Assembly: GCF_013822795.1 (NCBI RefSeq)
Contig: NZ_PNLB01000010.1
Coordinates: 62,001 to 126,000 of the forward strand
DNA length: 64,000 nt
Reading direction: 5' to 3'
Origin: Phenylobacterium sp.
Lineage (GTDB): Bacteria; Pseudomonadota; Alphaproteobacteria; Caulobacterales; Caulobacteraceae
The translations under genes and the position numbers were made by a program. Numbering within the stretch: the first letter of the stretch is position 1; each line of letters opens with the position of its first letter. The notes beneath the pieces were generated by a model, which was not told the origin of the DNA, searched no databases, and was given only the letters and a program-made list of their open reading frames with translations. Below are positions 34,101-42,844 of this stretch, in pieces.

Positions 34101-34712
34101 ATGCGTGTGGTCGTGGTGAGCAGACAGCCGCTTTGGCGGGACGCGCTGAGCGTCCTCGTGGCGGCCCAGCTCCCCGCCGATCCGGTGGTGACGCTCGACG
34201 ACGTCGCCCAGCTCGCGGCCCTCGCTCCGCACGCCGACGACCTGATCTTGCTCGACCCGCCGGCGCAGAGCGACCCGGGCGACTGGATCGAGCGCCACGC
34301 CGAGCTTCTCACGGTCGGGCGCCTGGTCCTGCTGCCGCCGCACAAGAACGTTCGCTGGGCCAAGATCGCCTATGCCCGCGGCTTCCGGGCGCTGGTGCCC
34401 AAGGACACCGCCTCTGACCTGATGGTCGCGGTGCTGCGGCTGGTCATCGTCGGCGGCGAGTACTTTCCGTGCTTCGAGGAGCTGGGCGCGATCCCCGACC
34501 CGGCTCCGGGCCACGGTCCGCGCCTGTCGCCGCGCCAGATCGAGGTGCTGCGCGAACTCGAACGGGGCCGGACCAACAAGGAGATCGCCGAGCAGCTCGG
34601 CATCGCCATCGCCACCGTGAAGCTGCACGTCCAGGCGATCCTCAGCGCCACCGGGGCGCGCAACCGCACCGAGGTGGTCAGCCGCATGGCCTCCGGACAG
34701 TCGAGGCTTTAG
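34101..34712 (+). CDS. LuxR/NarL-type regulator with degenerate receiver domain
   Basis: 203 residues. The C-terminal LuxR helix-turn-helix is complete: LSPRQIEVLRELERGRTNKEIAEQLGIA, then TVKLHVQAILSATGARNRTEV. The N-terminal 120 residues fold-match a receiver (VVVVSRQPLWRDALS, LILLDPPA, LVLLPP, ALVPKD), but the acidic pair after strand 1 is replaced by SRQ. A phospho-Asp candidate (LLD) remains, so normal Mg-dependent phosphorylation is doubtful. ATG 34101 follows a GGGG run; GTG 34098 is possible. It lies upstream of the globin chemoreceptor. Confidence 0.85.
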   Translation: MRVVVVSRQPLWRDALSVLVAAQLPADPVVTLDDVAQLAALAPHADDLILLDPPAQSDPGDWIERHAELLTVGRLVLLPPHKNVRWAKIAYARGFRALVPKDTASDLMVAVLRLVIVGGEYFPCFEELGAIPDPAPGHGPRLSPRQIEVLRELERGRTNKEIAEQLGIAIATVKLHVQAILSATGARNRTEVVSRMASGQSRL

Positions 34713-34863
34713 GACTAGCCAGCCGGCCAATCAATATAGATCCAAGGCACTATTCAGATTACGCACATCACTATACTTTTCTATTACTTTTGATATTTGT
34801 CATTTTAGGACATCGTTAACAACGAATCGTCCAGCGTCACCTCCAATATAACGGGGGTCGAAT
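34713..34863. promoter_or_regulatory. AT-rich leader of the globin chemoreceptor operon
   Basis: From about 34728 to 34825 the sequence is markedly AT-rich (TTTTCTATTACTTTTGATATTTGTC), unlike the GC-rich surroundings. Promoter elements are likely, but with so many A/T hexamers none can be singled out. A run of ACGGGGGTC just before the ATG supplies the ribosome site. Nothing else is coded here. Confidence 0.5.
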
Positions 34864-36405
34864 ATGTCCATATCTGCAGAACTCGGCGAACGACTAAGTT
34901 TCATGCGTATGGACGACCTCGCTTGCGAGAGTCTCCGGGATATCAAGCCCATCGTCATGAGCGCCCTGCCCGGCGCGCTCGACGCCTTCTACGGCCAGGT
35001 CGCCCAGCGCGAAGAGACACGGGCCTTCTTCTCCAGCTCTCGGCACATCGCCAGCGCCAAGGGGCGCCAGATCGACCATTGGGAGACCATCTCCAGCGGC
35101 CAGTTCGATGAATCCTATGTCGGCGCCGTCACCACCGTCGGCGAGACCCACGCCCGCATCGGTCTGGAGCCGCGCTGGTACATCGGCGGCTACGCCCTGG
35201 TGCTGGAGAATCTGATCGCCGCCGTCACCGCCGCCCGCTGGCCGCGCGGCGGGCTCCTGCGCCGCGGCCCCACTCACGAGCAGGTCGCCGCCGAGCTGGG
35301 GGCGCTCACCAAGGCCACCTTGCTCGATATGGACTATGCGATCTCGGTCTATCTGGCCGCCGCCGAGGCCGCGCGCCGACAGGCCGAGGCTCAGGTTCTG
35401 GCCGCCGAGCGCGCGGCCATCGTCCAGACCATCGGCGCTGGCATGACCGCCCTGGCCGACGGCGACCTCGGCTACCGGATCGAGACCGGGCTGGCGGCCG
35501 AGTACGCCCAGATCCGCCAGGACTTCAACGCCGCCCTCGCCAGGCTGGAGGAAGCGATCACCTCGGTGGCCGGCAACGCCTCCGGCGTCGAGGCCGGCGC
35601 CGACGAGCTGGCCCGCGCCTCCGACGACCTTTCGCGGCGCACCGAGCGCCAGGCCGCCGCCCTGGAGGAGACCGCCGCCGCGCTCGATGAGATCACCGCC
35701 ACGGTCAAGGCCACCGCCGACGGCGCCCGCCAGGCTGGCGAAGTCGTCGCCGCCGCCAAGGCTCAGGCCGAACTTTCCACTACCGTCGTCGAGCGCGCGG
35801 TCGGGGCCATGGGCCAGATCGAGCACTCGTCCGGTCAGATCGGCCGCATCATCGGCGTGATCGACGAGATCGCCTTCCAGACCAACCTGCTGGCGCTCAA
35901 CGCCGGGGTCGAGGCGGCCCGCGCCGGCGAGGCCGGCCGCGGCTTCGCCGTCGTCGCCTCCGAAGTCCGCGCCTTGGCCCAGCGCTCGGCCGACGCCGCG
36001 CGCGAGATCAAGGACCTGATCGGCGCCTCGGCTGGCCATGTCGACGAGGGCGTGGGTCTGGTGCGCGAGACCGGCGCGGCGCTGCAGGCCATCGCCGCCA
36101 AGGTCGGCGAAATCGACGAGGTGGTCGCCGGCATCGCCGCCTCCACCCAGGAACAGGCCTCGGGCCTGGCCCAGATCAACACCGCGGTGAACCAGATGGA
36201 CCAGGGCCTGCAGCAGAACGCGGCCATGGTCGAACAGGCCGCCGCCGCCACCCGCGCCCTACGCGGCGAGGCCGCAGAGCTCACCGGCCTGGTGGCCCGC
36301 TTCCGGCTGTCGGGCCAGGCGCCGCGCGGCGACGCCGGGCCGGTCGGGGCGCTGACCCGGGCCCTGGCCTCGGCGGTCTCCGGCGGCCGGCTCGCCCATG
36401 GTTGA
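34864..36405 (+). CDS. soluble globin-coupled methyl-accepting chemotaxis protein (protoglobin/MCP)
   Basis: 513 residues without membrane helices. Residues about 10-170 form a protoglobin domain with the likely proximal haem histidine in [18 protein letters not shown] near residue 98. A HAMP-like linker follows ([11 protein letters not shown]), then an MCP signalling domain with [25 protein letters not shown] near 340. It probably senses oxygen or another gas and controls CheA-type or similar kinases, like Caulobacter McpB/HemAT relatives. There is no C-terminal CheR pentapeptide. The last 8 bases overlap the hybrid kinase gene, so the two are co-expressed. Confidence 0.92.
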   Translation: MSISAELGERLSFMRMDDLACESLRDIKPIVMSALPGALDAFYGQVAQREETRAFFSSSRHIASAKGRQIDHWETISSGQFDESYVGAVTTVGETHARIGLEPRWYIGGYALVLENLIAAVTAARWPRGGLLRRGPTHEQVAAELGALTKATLLDMDYAISVYLAAAEAARRQAEAQVLAAERAAIVQTIGAGMTALADGDLGYRIETGLAAEYAQIRQDFNAALARLEEAITSVAGNASGVEAGADELARASDDLSRRTERQAAALEETAAALDEITATVKATADGARQAGEVVAAAKAQAELSTTVVERAVGAMGQIEHSSGQIGRIIGVIDEIAFQTNLLALNAGVEAARAGEAGRGFAVVASEVRALAQRSADAAREIKDLIGASAGHVDEGVGLVRETGAALQAIAAKVGEIDEVVAGIAASTQEQASGLAQINTAVNQMDQGLQQNAAMVEQAAAATRALRGEAAELTGLVARFRLSGQAPRGDAGPVGALTRALASAVSGGRLAHG

Positions 36406-38326
36406 GGACCGTCTCGCGCGCGTGCAGCGGCTGGCCAACGCCGGCGCCTGGGAGTGGACCGCCGCCAGCGGTGCCCTCTCCTGCAGCGAGCCGGCCCTGC
36501 GCCTGCTCGGCCTGCCGCCCGGGCCGTGCACCACGGACGAAGCTTTGGCCAGGATCCCGGCCGAGGACCGCCGGCGGGTGGAGGAAGCGGTGCAGCGGGC
36601 GCTCGACACCGGCTGCGCCTACGCCCTCGACCACCGGGTCCGGCTGCCCGACGGCGCGGTCCGGATCTTGCGCCACCAGGGCGCCCCGCGCCTGGCCCCC
36701 GACGGCGCGGCCATCGGCCTGGCCGGCGCGCTGCAGGACGTCACCCCCCTGCGCGCCGCCGAGGCCGCCTCCCACCGCAGCCAGCAGATGCTGGCCGGCA
36801 TGCTCAAGATCTCGCCCGAGGCGATCGTCGTCACCGACTCCGACGCCCGCATCATCCTGTTCAGCGCCGGGGCCGAGGCGATGTTCGGCTACAGCGCCGA
36901 GGAGGCGCTCGGCCGCAGCGTCGAGGACCTGATGCCGCCCCGCTTCCGCGAGCGCCACCAGCAGGCGGTCTACCGCTTCGCCTCCAGCTCGCGGCCCAGC
37001 CTGCGCATGCACGAGCGCGCGGAGATCCTCGGGCTGCGGCGCAACGGCGAGGAGTTCCCGGCCGAAGCCTCCCTCGCCCGCCTGGAGACCCCATCTGGCA
37101 CGGCCTTCACCACTATCGTCCGCGACCTCTCCGAGCGAAAGGCGGCCGAGGCCCGGCTGGTCCAGGCCCGCGAGGAGGCCGAGAACGCCAGCCGCGCCAA
37201 ATCGACCTTCCTGGCCAATATGAGCCACGAGATCCGCACCCCGTTGAACGGCGTGCTCGGGGTCGCCGGCGCCCTGGCCCGTACCGACCTGACCGAACCC
37301 CAGCGCGAGATGGTCCAGTTGATCGAGACCTCGGGCCGCGCCCTGCAGGACCTGCTCAGCGACATCCTCGACCTGGCCAAGGTCGACGCAGGCCGGCTCT
37401 GCATCCGCGACGATCCCTTCGGCCTGGAGGAGATGGTCCGCGCGGTCTTCGCCCTATTCCAGGCCAGCGCCGCCGAAAAGGGCATCGGCTTCCGGCTGGA
37501 GATGGACCGCGAGGTCTGCGACCGCTTCCACGGTGATGACCTGCGCATCCGCCAGGTGTTGTCGAACCTGCTCTCCAACGCCGTGAAGTTCACCGCCCGC
37601 GGCGAGGTGCGCCTCAAGGTGCTGTCGCGCGGCCTCGCCGGCGACGCGCGCCGCGTGCGCTTCGTGGTCGAGGACACCGGCGTCGGCTTCCCGACAGAGG
37701 TGGCCGAGGCCCTATTCGACCGTTTCGAGCAGGCCGACTCCTCGATCACCCGCCAGTTCGGCGGCACGGGCCTGGGCTTGGCCATCTCCCGCTCGCTGGT
37801 CGAGCTGATGGACGGCGAGATCGTCGCCTCCTCCAGCCCTGGCGAGGGCGCGACCTTCGCCTTCGAGCTGCCCCTGCGCCGCGTCGCCCGCGACGCCGCC
37901 CCGCAGCCGCCCGCGCCGGCCCAGGCGCCGGCGTCCAGCGACCGCCCCGTCCGCGTGCTGCTGGCCGAGGACCATCCGACCAACCGCCGGGTGGTCGAGC
38001 TGATCCTGGGCGGCCTGCCGGTCGACCTGACCTGCGTCGAGAACGGCCAGCAGGCGGTCGAGGCCGCCGCCGAGGACGCCTACGACCTGATCCTCATGGA
38101 CATGCAGATGCCGGTCATGGACGGCGTCACGGCCGTCAGCCGCATCCGCGCCGCCCGCCCGCTGCGCATGGGTCCACGCATCTGCATGCTGACCGCCAAC
38201 GCCATGCCCGAGCACCGCGAGGCCTCGCACCGCGCCGGCGCCGACGCCTTCCTGGTCAAGCCGCTCGACGCCGCCGAACTGATCGCCGAAGTCATGGAGG
38301 CCCGCGACGCGCCGCCTGGCGCCTGA
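36398..38326 (+). CDS. PAS-containing hybrid histidine kinase with C-terminal receiver
   Basis: 642 residues, cytosolic. Two PAS domains at about 1-120 and 130-250 (the second with [15 protein letters not shown]). HisKA with the phospho-acceptor in [13 protein letters not shown] near 275. ATPase with NLLSNAVKF near 390, EDTGVGFP near 427 and [10 protein letters not shown] near 457. A receiver follows at about 520-640 with LLAEDHP and [14 protein letters not shown] histidine phosphotransfer partner is not adjacent. The 8-base overlap with the globin chemoreceptor suggests the two work in one signalling chain. Confidence 0.92.
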   Translation: MVEDRLARVQRLANAGAWEWTAASGALSCSEPALRLLGLPPGPCTTDEALARIPAEDRRRVEEAVQRALDTGCAYALDHRVRLPDGAVRILRHQGAPRLAPDGAAIGLAGALQDVTPLRAAEAASHRSQQMLAGMLKISPEAIVVTDSDARIILFSAGAEAMFGYSAEEALGRSVEDLMPPRFRERHQQAVYRFASSSRPSLRMHERAEILGLRRNGEEFPAEASLARLETPSGTAFTTIVRDLSERKAAEARLVQAREEAENASRAKSTFLANMSHEIRTPLNGVLGVAGALARTDLTEPQREMVQLIETSGRALQDLLSDILDLAKVDAGRLCIRDDPFGLEEMVRAVFALFQASAAEKGIGFRLEMDREVCDRFHGDDLRIRQVLSNLLSNAVKFTARGEVRLKVLSRGLAGDARRVRFVVEDTGVGFPTEVAEALFDRFEQADSSITRQFGGTGLGLAISRSLVELMDGEIVASSSPGEGATFAFELPLRRVARDAAPQPPAPAQAPASSDRPVRVLLAEDHPTNRRVVELILGGLPVDLTCVENGQQAVEAAAEDAYDLILMDMQMPVMDGVTAVSRIRAARPLRMGPRICMLTANAMPEHREASHRAGADAFLVKPLDAAELIAEVMEARDAPPGA

Positions 38327-38389
38327 CGACGCTTCCCGCCTAGCGCGTACTGTGTCAGATCTCGCCTGAGACAACCGATCGGGTGGGCC

Positions 38390-39154
38390 GTGAGAGCCGT
38401 CAAAGTAAACCGACCGCTGCTGGACCTCTTCGCCGCTCGACGGGTGTACCACCGCGTCCATTCCGGCGAACGCTGGCGGATCGGGCAGCACATCGGCGTC
38501 AATCAGCACTGCGAGATCGAGCCGTATGTGAACCTCCCCACCGGCGACTTTCTCCCGCGGGCGGTCGGCGCCTTCACCTACACTCACTCGATCCTGCACT
38601 CGGAGGCCTCCTTCGGCCGCTACTGCTCGATCGCCGAGGGCCTGAACTTCATGGGCGCGGCCCACCCGGTGGACCGCATCACCAGTTCGCCCATCACCTA
38701 CGATCAGCCGCGCGGCGCCCTGCGCTTCGTCGGCGATTACCTCGACGACTACGGGATCACCGACTATCCGCTCCACCCGTTCAATCCGGTTCCCCGCCCG
38801 GTCACCATCGGCCACGGGGTTTGGATCGGCGCCCAGGTAATGATCGCCGGCGGCGTCAACATCGGCCACGGGGCGATCGTCGGCGCGCGCAGCGTAGTGA
38901 CCAAGCACGTCCCGCCCTACGCCATCGTCGTCGGCGCCCCAGCTCGCGTCGTTCGCCTGCGCTTTTCCGACCGCAACATCGAACGGCTGCTCGCCCTGGA
39001 ATGGTGGCGCTTCGGGCCCGACGTCATTCAGCGCTTCGACTCGCGCGACGTCGACCGCTTCCTGGGCGCCGCCGAGGCCGACGCCGAGGCCCAGCCGCTG
39101 GACCTTCGGCCGCTCACCTTCACGGAAATCGTCGCGGCCGCTGCGCAGCCCTGA
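38390..39154 (+). CDS. hexapeptide-repeat O-acetyltransferase (CatB-like)
   Basis: 254 residues with left-handed beta-helix repeats: IGHGVWIGAQVMIAGGVNIGHGAIVGARSVV near 145-176. The catalytic-type His lies in the TIGHGVWIG turn, and HPVDRITSSP near 90 resembles the xenobiotic acetyltransferase loop. GTG start with weak upstream signal. It could acetylate a sugar or antibiotic-like substrate; which one cannot be said. A stem-loop lies 30 bases after the stop. Confidence 0.83.
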   Translation: MRAVKVNRPLLDLFAARRVYHRVHSGERWRIGQHIGVNQHCEIEPYVNLPTGDFLPRAVGAFTYTHSILHSEASFGRYCSIAEGLNFMGAAHPVDRITSSPITYDQPRGALRFVGDYLDDYGITDYPLHPFNPVPRPVTIGHGVWIGAQVMIAGGVNIGHGAIVGARSVVTKHVPPYAIVVGAPARVVRLRFSDRNIERLLALEWWRFGPDVIQRFDSRDVDRFLGAAEADAEAQPLDLRPLTFTEIVAAAAQP

Positions 39155-39183
39155 TCGCATTTTGACTGGAACCCCACATCGGC

Positions 39184-39208
39184 CCGCTCCCTGACGCGGA
39201 GGGAGCGG
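39184..39208. terminator. stem-loop after the CatB-like gene
   Basis: Perfect 9-base stem CCGCTCCCT / AGGGAGCGG with a 7-base loop, 30 bases after the stop. It lacks a T-tract, so termination is likely but not certain. The rest of 39209-39350 shows no gene. Confidence 0.5.
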
Positions 39209-39350
39209 ACCCCGACCCTCTTCCAGGTGTGGATGAGGGGGACAGAGGGCCGGCGCGCGACTCGGGGGGATGTCGCGCGGACCCAGGCTCTAGGGCCGCT
39301 GCCGTAAGGTCAAGCTGGTTGACGCGTCCCGAGCTGTGCGCCCGCCGACC

Positions 39351-40016
39351 TCACCCCCAAGCCGTCATCAGCTCGCGGACCTCGTGCAGATCGCGGACCA
39401 CCCGGACGCAGAGCGCGCGGATCTCCTCGGTCGGCTCCATCAGGTCGGGCGCCATCACCGTCATCATCCCCGCCGCCGCCGCCGAGCGGACCCCGACGTG
39501 GGAGTCCTCCAGCGCCAGGCACAACCGGGGCTCGACGCCCAGCCGCCCGGCGGCCGTCAGGAATGGATCGGGCGCCGGCTTGCCCGCCGCATAGTCCCCG
39601 CGGCAGACGATGGTGTCGAAGCATCCTGTCAGGCCGTTCGAGGCCAGGTGACGATCAACGCTCGCGCGGGACGACGACGTAGCGATCGCCCGGGGCAGTC
39701 GGACCTGGTCCAGCAACGCCAACAGTTCGCGCACACCGGGCTTCAAGGCTGGCCGCCCCTCGGCGATCAGCCAGAAGTGCCGCCGCCACTGCGCGTGAAA
39801 CGCCTCGAACCCGAAAGCCTCGCCGAGGTGCACGCGGAACAGGTCCCCGCACTGCGAGCGCCGCACCCCGATCGACCCGTCGTAAACCGCGGCCGGAACC
39901 TCGAACCCTGCCTCCGCGGCGGCGGCCAGCAGCCCCTGCTGCCAAAGCGCCTCGGTGTCGAACAGCAGCCCGTCCATGTCGAAAACCACGGCGCTCGGCC
40001 GAAAAGGCAAGGTCAT
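39351..40016 (-). CDS. HAD-superfamily phosphatase/phosphoglucomutase-like
   Basis: 221 residues. Motif I is VVFDMDGLLFDTE near 9-21, motif II is IATSSSRASV near 110, the conserved Lys is in AAGKPAPDPF near 145, and motif III is ALEDSHVGVRSAAAAGM near 168-184. The FDMDGLL signature and the EDS motif are typical of the beta-phosphoglucomutase/YniC-like subgroup acting on sugar phosphates. Convergent with the CatB-like gene. Confidence 0.88.
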   Translation of the reverse strand: MTLPFRPSAVVFDMDGLLFDTEALWQQGLLAAAAEAGFEVPAAVYDGSIGVRRSQCGDLFRVHLGEAFGFEAFHAQWRRHFWLIAEGRPALKPGVRELLALLDQVRLPRAIATSSSRASVDRHLASNGLTGCFDTIVCRGDYAAGKPAPDPFLTAAGRLGVEPRLCLALEDSHVGVRSAAAAGMMTVMAPDLMEPTEEIRALCVRVVRDLHEVRELMTAWG

Positions 40017-40148
40017 GCCGCACGCCTTTCATCGAGATTGATCTATCATTGCGTGCAGGTCGCTCACGATCTACAGCTAATGAGAGAGTCGGTGCGGCAT
40101 CGCTCAATCTAGTAGAAAAGCGAGCCGCTTACGCATCGGGGGGTGCGG

Positions 40149-40283
40149 ATGTCTGGTAAAGAGCGTTTGAACGCGCGCATCAGTTCGCGCCGAGACAGCG
40201 CGACGAAACGTTTCCTCGTTGTTGTCGCCCTGATTGCGTTCCTCGCCATCGGCCTTGCGCTAGAGGTGGGTTGGGCTCTGTAG
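40149..40283 (+). CDS. 44-residue single-pass membrane microprotein
   Basis: Starts at ATG 40149, preceded by GGGGGG at 40138-40143. It has a basic N-terminal half (MSGKERLNARISSRRDSATK) and one hydrophobic helix (residues 22-38), ending in VGWAL. Positive-inside topology is plausible. It is too short for family recognition. It lies in an otherwise empty 300-base gap between the HAD and VOC genes and is transcribed towards the VOC gene. Confidence 0.45.
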   Translation: MSGKERLNARISSRRDSATKRFLVVVALIAFLAIGLALEVGWAL

Positions 40284-40352
40284 CTCCGACGCGAACAACG
40301 AGCTTCTGCGCGGGCCTTGCGTAGCCGGCCGGACGCCCAGCATCCTCCGCCC

Positions 40353-40730
40353 ATGGCCCGGCTGAAGGACATCGTCATCGACGCCGATCATCCGGCCGCC
40401 CTCGCCCGCTTCTGGGCGGCGGCGCTGGATGGCTATGCGGTCGCGCCCTACGACGACGCGGAGATCGCGCGCTTGGCCAGCCTCGGCCTGACGCCGGAGA
40501 CCGACATCTCAGTCATGGTCGAGGGTCCTGGCCCCCGGCTGTGCTTCCATCTGATGGCCGGCCCACGCCCGGAGCGGAACCGGATCCACCTCGACATCGC
40601 CATAGCGGATCCCGAGGCGGAGATCGCCCGGCTCGTCGCGCTCGGCGCCGGCTTCTCGCGGCGCGGCGAGGGCTACACCGTGCTGCACGATCCTGAGGGG
40701 AACCCGTTCTGCGTCGTCCAGGACGTCTGA
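40353..40730 (+). CDS. VOC-family (glyoxalase-like) protein
   Basis: 125 residues. It has the paired beta-alpha-beta halves of the VOC fold: KDIVIDADHPAALARFWAAAL near the start, RIHLDIAIADPEAEIARLVALGA, and HDPEGNPFCVVQ at the end. It resembles the Glyoxalase_6 type, commonly annotated as a bleomycin-resistance-like or lyase protein without known substrate. The ATG is preferred to one 36 bases upstream because family resemblance starts at MARLKD. Confidence 0.85.
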   Translation: MARLKDIVIDADHPAALARFWAAALDGYAVAPYDDAEIARLASLGLTPETDISVMVEGPGPRLCFHLMAGPRPERNRIHLDIAIADPEAEIARLVALGAGFSRRGEGYTVLHDPEGNPFCVVQDV

Positions 40731-40746
40731 CAGCGTCCACAGGTGG

Positions 40747-41883
40747 TCAGCGGACTTGCGCTGCGCTGCCTTGCTTGGCCGACGGCCAGTCCAGAGCGCC
40801 TGCGTGTGGTTCCGATGGCTCGGCCCTCAAAGGCAGGCCCGCTCGCTCAAAGCGTGTCTTGAGTTTGAGAGCCGGCGCTTCGACCAAGCGCCACGACAAC
40901 TCCGCGATCGCCGCCGTCATCGCAAACGTAGCCATGAAATGCATCCACGGGCTCTTGGTAGGCCCAGCAGTCATCCACAACACCGGCGCATGCCAGAGAT
41001 AGAAGGCATACGAGCGCCGGCCTAGCCAGGTTACCGGGGGGAGAGAAAGGATGCGTGTGACAAGGCTGCGTGGCGCTTCAATGGCGTGGACGATGAGCAG
41101 CACCGTCAGCGCGGCGAAGACTGCGACACCCGCACGCCAGGTCCAAGCATCTGCCCAGGTGTTGCGAAAGAACCAGGCAGTGATCAGGCCCAAGGCCGTG
41201 ACGGCGATCCACGGCGAGGCCACAAGCCGGGCGGACCAGGAAGGCAGGCCGCGCCAATGGGCGATGGCCCCCGCGGCGCCTACCAAGAGCGGAGCGACCC
41301 GCGTCGTCGGAAGAAAGTAGATAATCCAGGTATCTACGCCCATCACCTGCAGGGCGAAGGTCGACAGCAACCCTGCCCCCACCAACGCGAGGGTTGCACC
41401 CATGAGCCAACCGCGCGCGCGGCCCAGCAGAAGGATCAACAGTAGGGGCCAAAGCAGGTAGAACTGCTCTTCTACCGCCAGCGACCACGTATGCCCCATG
41501 CTCATGGAGTCGCCGAGCAGCTTGAACGCCGCTACGAAGTTCATCGTGTAAGTAATGACGGCGAAGAACTCTCCCCAGGCATGGGGCTCGTTGCGCGCCA
41601 GGGCGATGCCGGTCACCACGACGGCGAAAACCATCAGCGCTGGCGCCAAGCGCAAGATGCGCCGGATGTAGAAATCCTTCAGCGATACCCGGCCGAAATG
41701 GTCGTACTCCTTTAGCAGGAGGCTCGTGATGAGATATCCTGAAAGGGCAAAGAACAAATCTACGCCGAGCTGACCGCCGGGAAGATTATCCGGGTCTACA
41801 TGCGTGATCAGAACCGCCGAGATCGCTATTGCACGCAATCCATCGAATGCAGCAACACGCGCAGGGACCTTGGTCTTTTCCAT
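40747..41883 (-). CDS. acyltransferase 3 family membrane protein (OafA/YrhL-like)
   Basis: About 378 residues with roughly 10 hydrophobic segments. The N-terminal FDGLRAIAISAVLITH and GGQLGVDLFFALSGYLI are the signature of acyltransferase 3 enzymes that O-acetylate surface sugars or peptidoglycan, and SLAVEEQFYLLWPL near 135 is conserved. ATG 41883 is chosen where the family begins; 41910 is possible. The C-terminus is proline- and serine-rich. Confidence 0.9.
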   Translation of the reverse strand: MEKTKVPARVAAFDGLRAIAISAVLITHVDPDNLPGGQLGVDLFFALSGYLITSLLLKEYDHFGRVSLKDFYIRRILRLAPALMVFAVVVTGIALARNEPHAWGEFFAVITYTMNFVAAFKLLGDSMSMGHTWSLAVEEQFYLLWPLLLILLLGRARGWLMGATLALVGAGLLSTFALQVMGVDTWIIYFLPTTRVAPLLVGAAGAIAHWRGLPSWSARLVASPWIAVTALGLITAWFFRNTWADAWTWRAGVAVFAALTVLLIVHAIEAPRSLVTRILSLPPVTWLGRRSYAFYLWHAPVLWMTAGPTKSPWMHFMATFAMTAAIAELSWRLVEAPALKLKTRFERAGLPLRAEPSEPHAGALDWPSAKQGSAAQVR

Positions 41884-42143
41884 ATGCGAATCGTATGACT
41901 GGCGGATCATGCCTTGTCCACACCAGAGCGATCATTGTTCTCGGGCAAGCAGAAGACCGGTCCAACTTGATTTTCGGACGTCTGTGTCGAGACCTGCGCC
42001 CGGCAGCTGCATTGGGGCCCAAATCCTGGGAGCCGCCGAAATCAGCATCATCTTGACCGAGCACGCGCCGGATCGAGGGCGCCGACAAGGGCGGCGCAAC
42101 TGGGCGCGACATTGTCCGGGAATGATCGTGCTCAGGAGAGAAG

Positions 42144-42233
42144 TGGCGGTGACGCAGGGATTCGAACCCTGGATACGCTTTCACGTATGACGATTTAGCA
42201 AACCGTTGCCTTCAGCCACTCGGCCACGTCACC
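42144..42233 (-). tRNA. tRNA-Ser, anticodon GCU
   Basis: 90 bases including an encoded CCA. The acceptor arms GGTGACG / CGTCACC pair perfectly with G as discriminator. The D arm has GCCGAGTGGCTGAAGGC, the anticodon loop TTGCTAA gives GCT, the variable arm is long (CATACGTGAAAGCGTATC) as required for serine, and the T arm is GGGTTCGAATCCC. The spacer up to 42425 holds the promoter but no gene that I can see. Confidence 0.97.
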
Positions 42234-42368
42234 ATTCCGACCAGGCGCGCACGGGGCGCGCTCCAAATCGGGTCGCATTCCATAGCGAAACCGGGCGCCG
42301 GGAGCAACGGGGGCGCGGAAAAGAAAAACGCCGCTGCGGCGATGATCGCGCGCCGCTCGCCAAAATGT

Positions 42369-42406
42369 GCGGCGCGCCGCCGCTTTCATCGCTTAAGGTT
42401 AAGCGA
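42369..42406. promoter_or_regulatory. two palindromes upstream of the 86-residue gene
   Basis: GCGGCGCGCCGC (42369-42380, perfect palindrome) and TCGCTTAA-GG-TTAAGCGA (42389-42406, perfect 8-base arms). The second lies 20 bases before the GTG start and could be an operator or a leader hairpin. Confidence 0.5.
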
Positions 42407-42425
42407 CGGGAGCGGGACGACGAGC

Positions 42426-42686
42426 GTGAACGGCCATCTGCACGAGCGACTGGACGCCAAGATCGGCGAGCTGCGGGCCGCCGGCGTGGCGATCACGCGA
42501 ATCGACGCCAGCCCTCAGGCCATCGAGCAGCTGTTCGTCGGCAAGGGAGAAGGCGCCATCCTGTTCGACGCCGATCCGGCCCGCGATACCGCCTGGTACG
42601 GCGACGTCGAGCTGCAGGCCTGCGCCGAGCCCGGCGCCCGGCTGCTTGTGGTCGGCGCCGACGGTCCCCAAAACATCGAGATCTAG
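42426..42686 (+). CDS. small hypothetical protein (86 aa) with duplicated terminus
   Basis: GTG start with GGGAG 14 bases upstream; the longer frame upstream runs through the palindromes and is rejected. Soluble alpha/beta-looking protein (LDAKIGELRAAGVAITRIDA, LFVGKGEGAILFDADPARDT). No family recognised. The last five codons with the TAG stop are repeated in frame directly afterwards with a TGA stop. Confidence 0.6.
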   Translation: MNGHLHERLDAKIGELRAAGVAITRIDASPQAIEQLFVGKGEGAILFDADPARDTAWYGDVELQACAEPGARLLVVGADGPQNIEI

Positions 42687-42701
42687 AACATCGAGATCTG
42701 A
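42672..42701 (+). repeat. in-frame tandem duplication over the stop codon
   Basis: Two 15-base units, AACATCGAGATCTAG and AACATCGAGATCTGA. Each encodes N-I-E-I-stop, first amber then opal, so readthrough of the first would add only the same four residues. Confidence 0.9.
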
Positions 42702-42792
42702 CGGCACGGAGTTTGCTGCGCGGTCCCCAAGTGGAACACTCGCGCACCAAAACGAGCCCATCGTCCCAGTGCGCGCGCCGGCGCCCAGCGCC

Positions 42793-42836
42793 GGCTAGGC
42801 GGGGGAGCGCGCCATCGCCGGCGCGCTCCCCTAGCC
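42793..42836. terminator. strong bidirectional hairpin between convergent small genes
   Basis: Core stem GGGGAGCGCGCC (42802-42813) / GGCGCGCTCCCC (42820-42831), extended by GGCTA / TAGCC with a small bulge. It sits between the stop of the + gene and the stop of the minus gene, so it can end both transcripts. Confidence 0.75.
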
Positions 42837-42844
42837 TTTCCAGG

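Noticed and set aside
34728-34825. Small RNA gene in the AT-rich leader
   Set aside because: No terminator-like hairpin or known RNA fold is visible; promoter use explains it adequately.
39229-39594. Additional + strand gene after the CatB-like gene
   Set aside because: Most of it is antisense to the HAD gene, and the N-terminal part is low-complexity Arg/Ser with no ribosome site.
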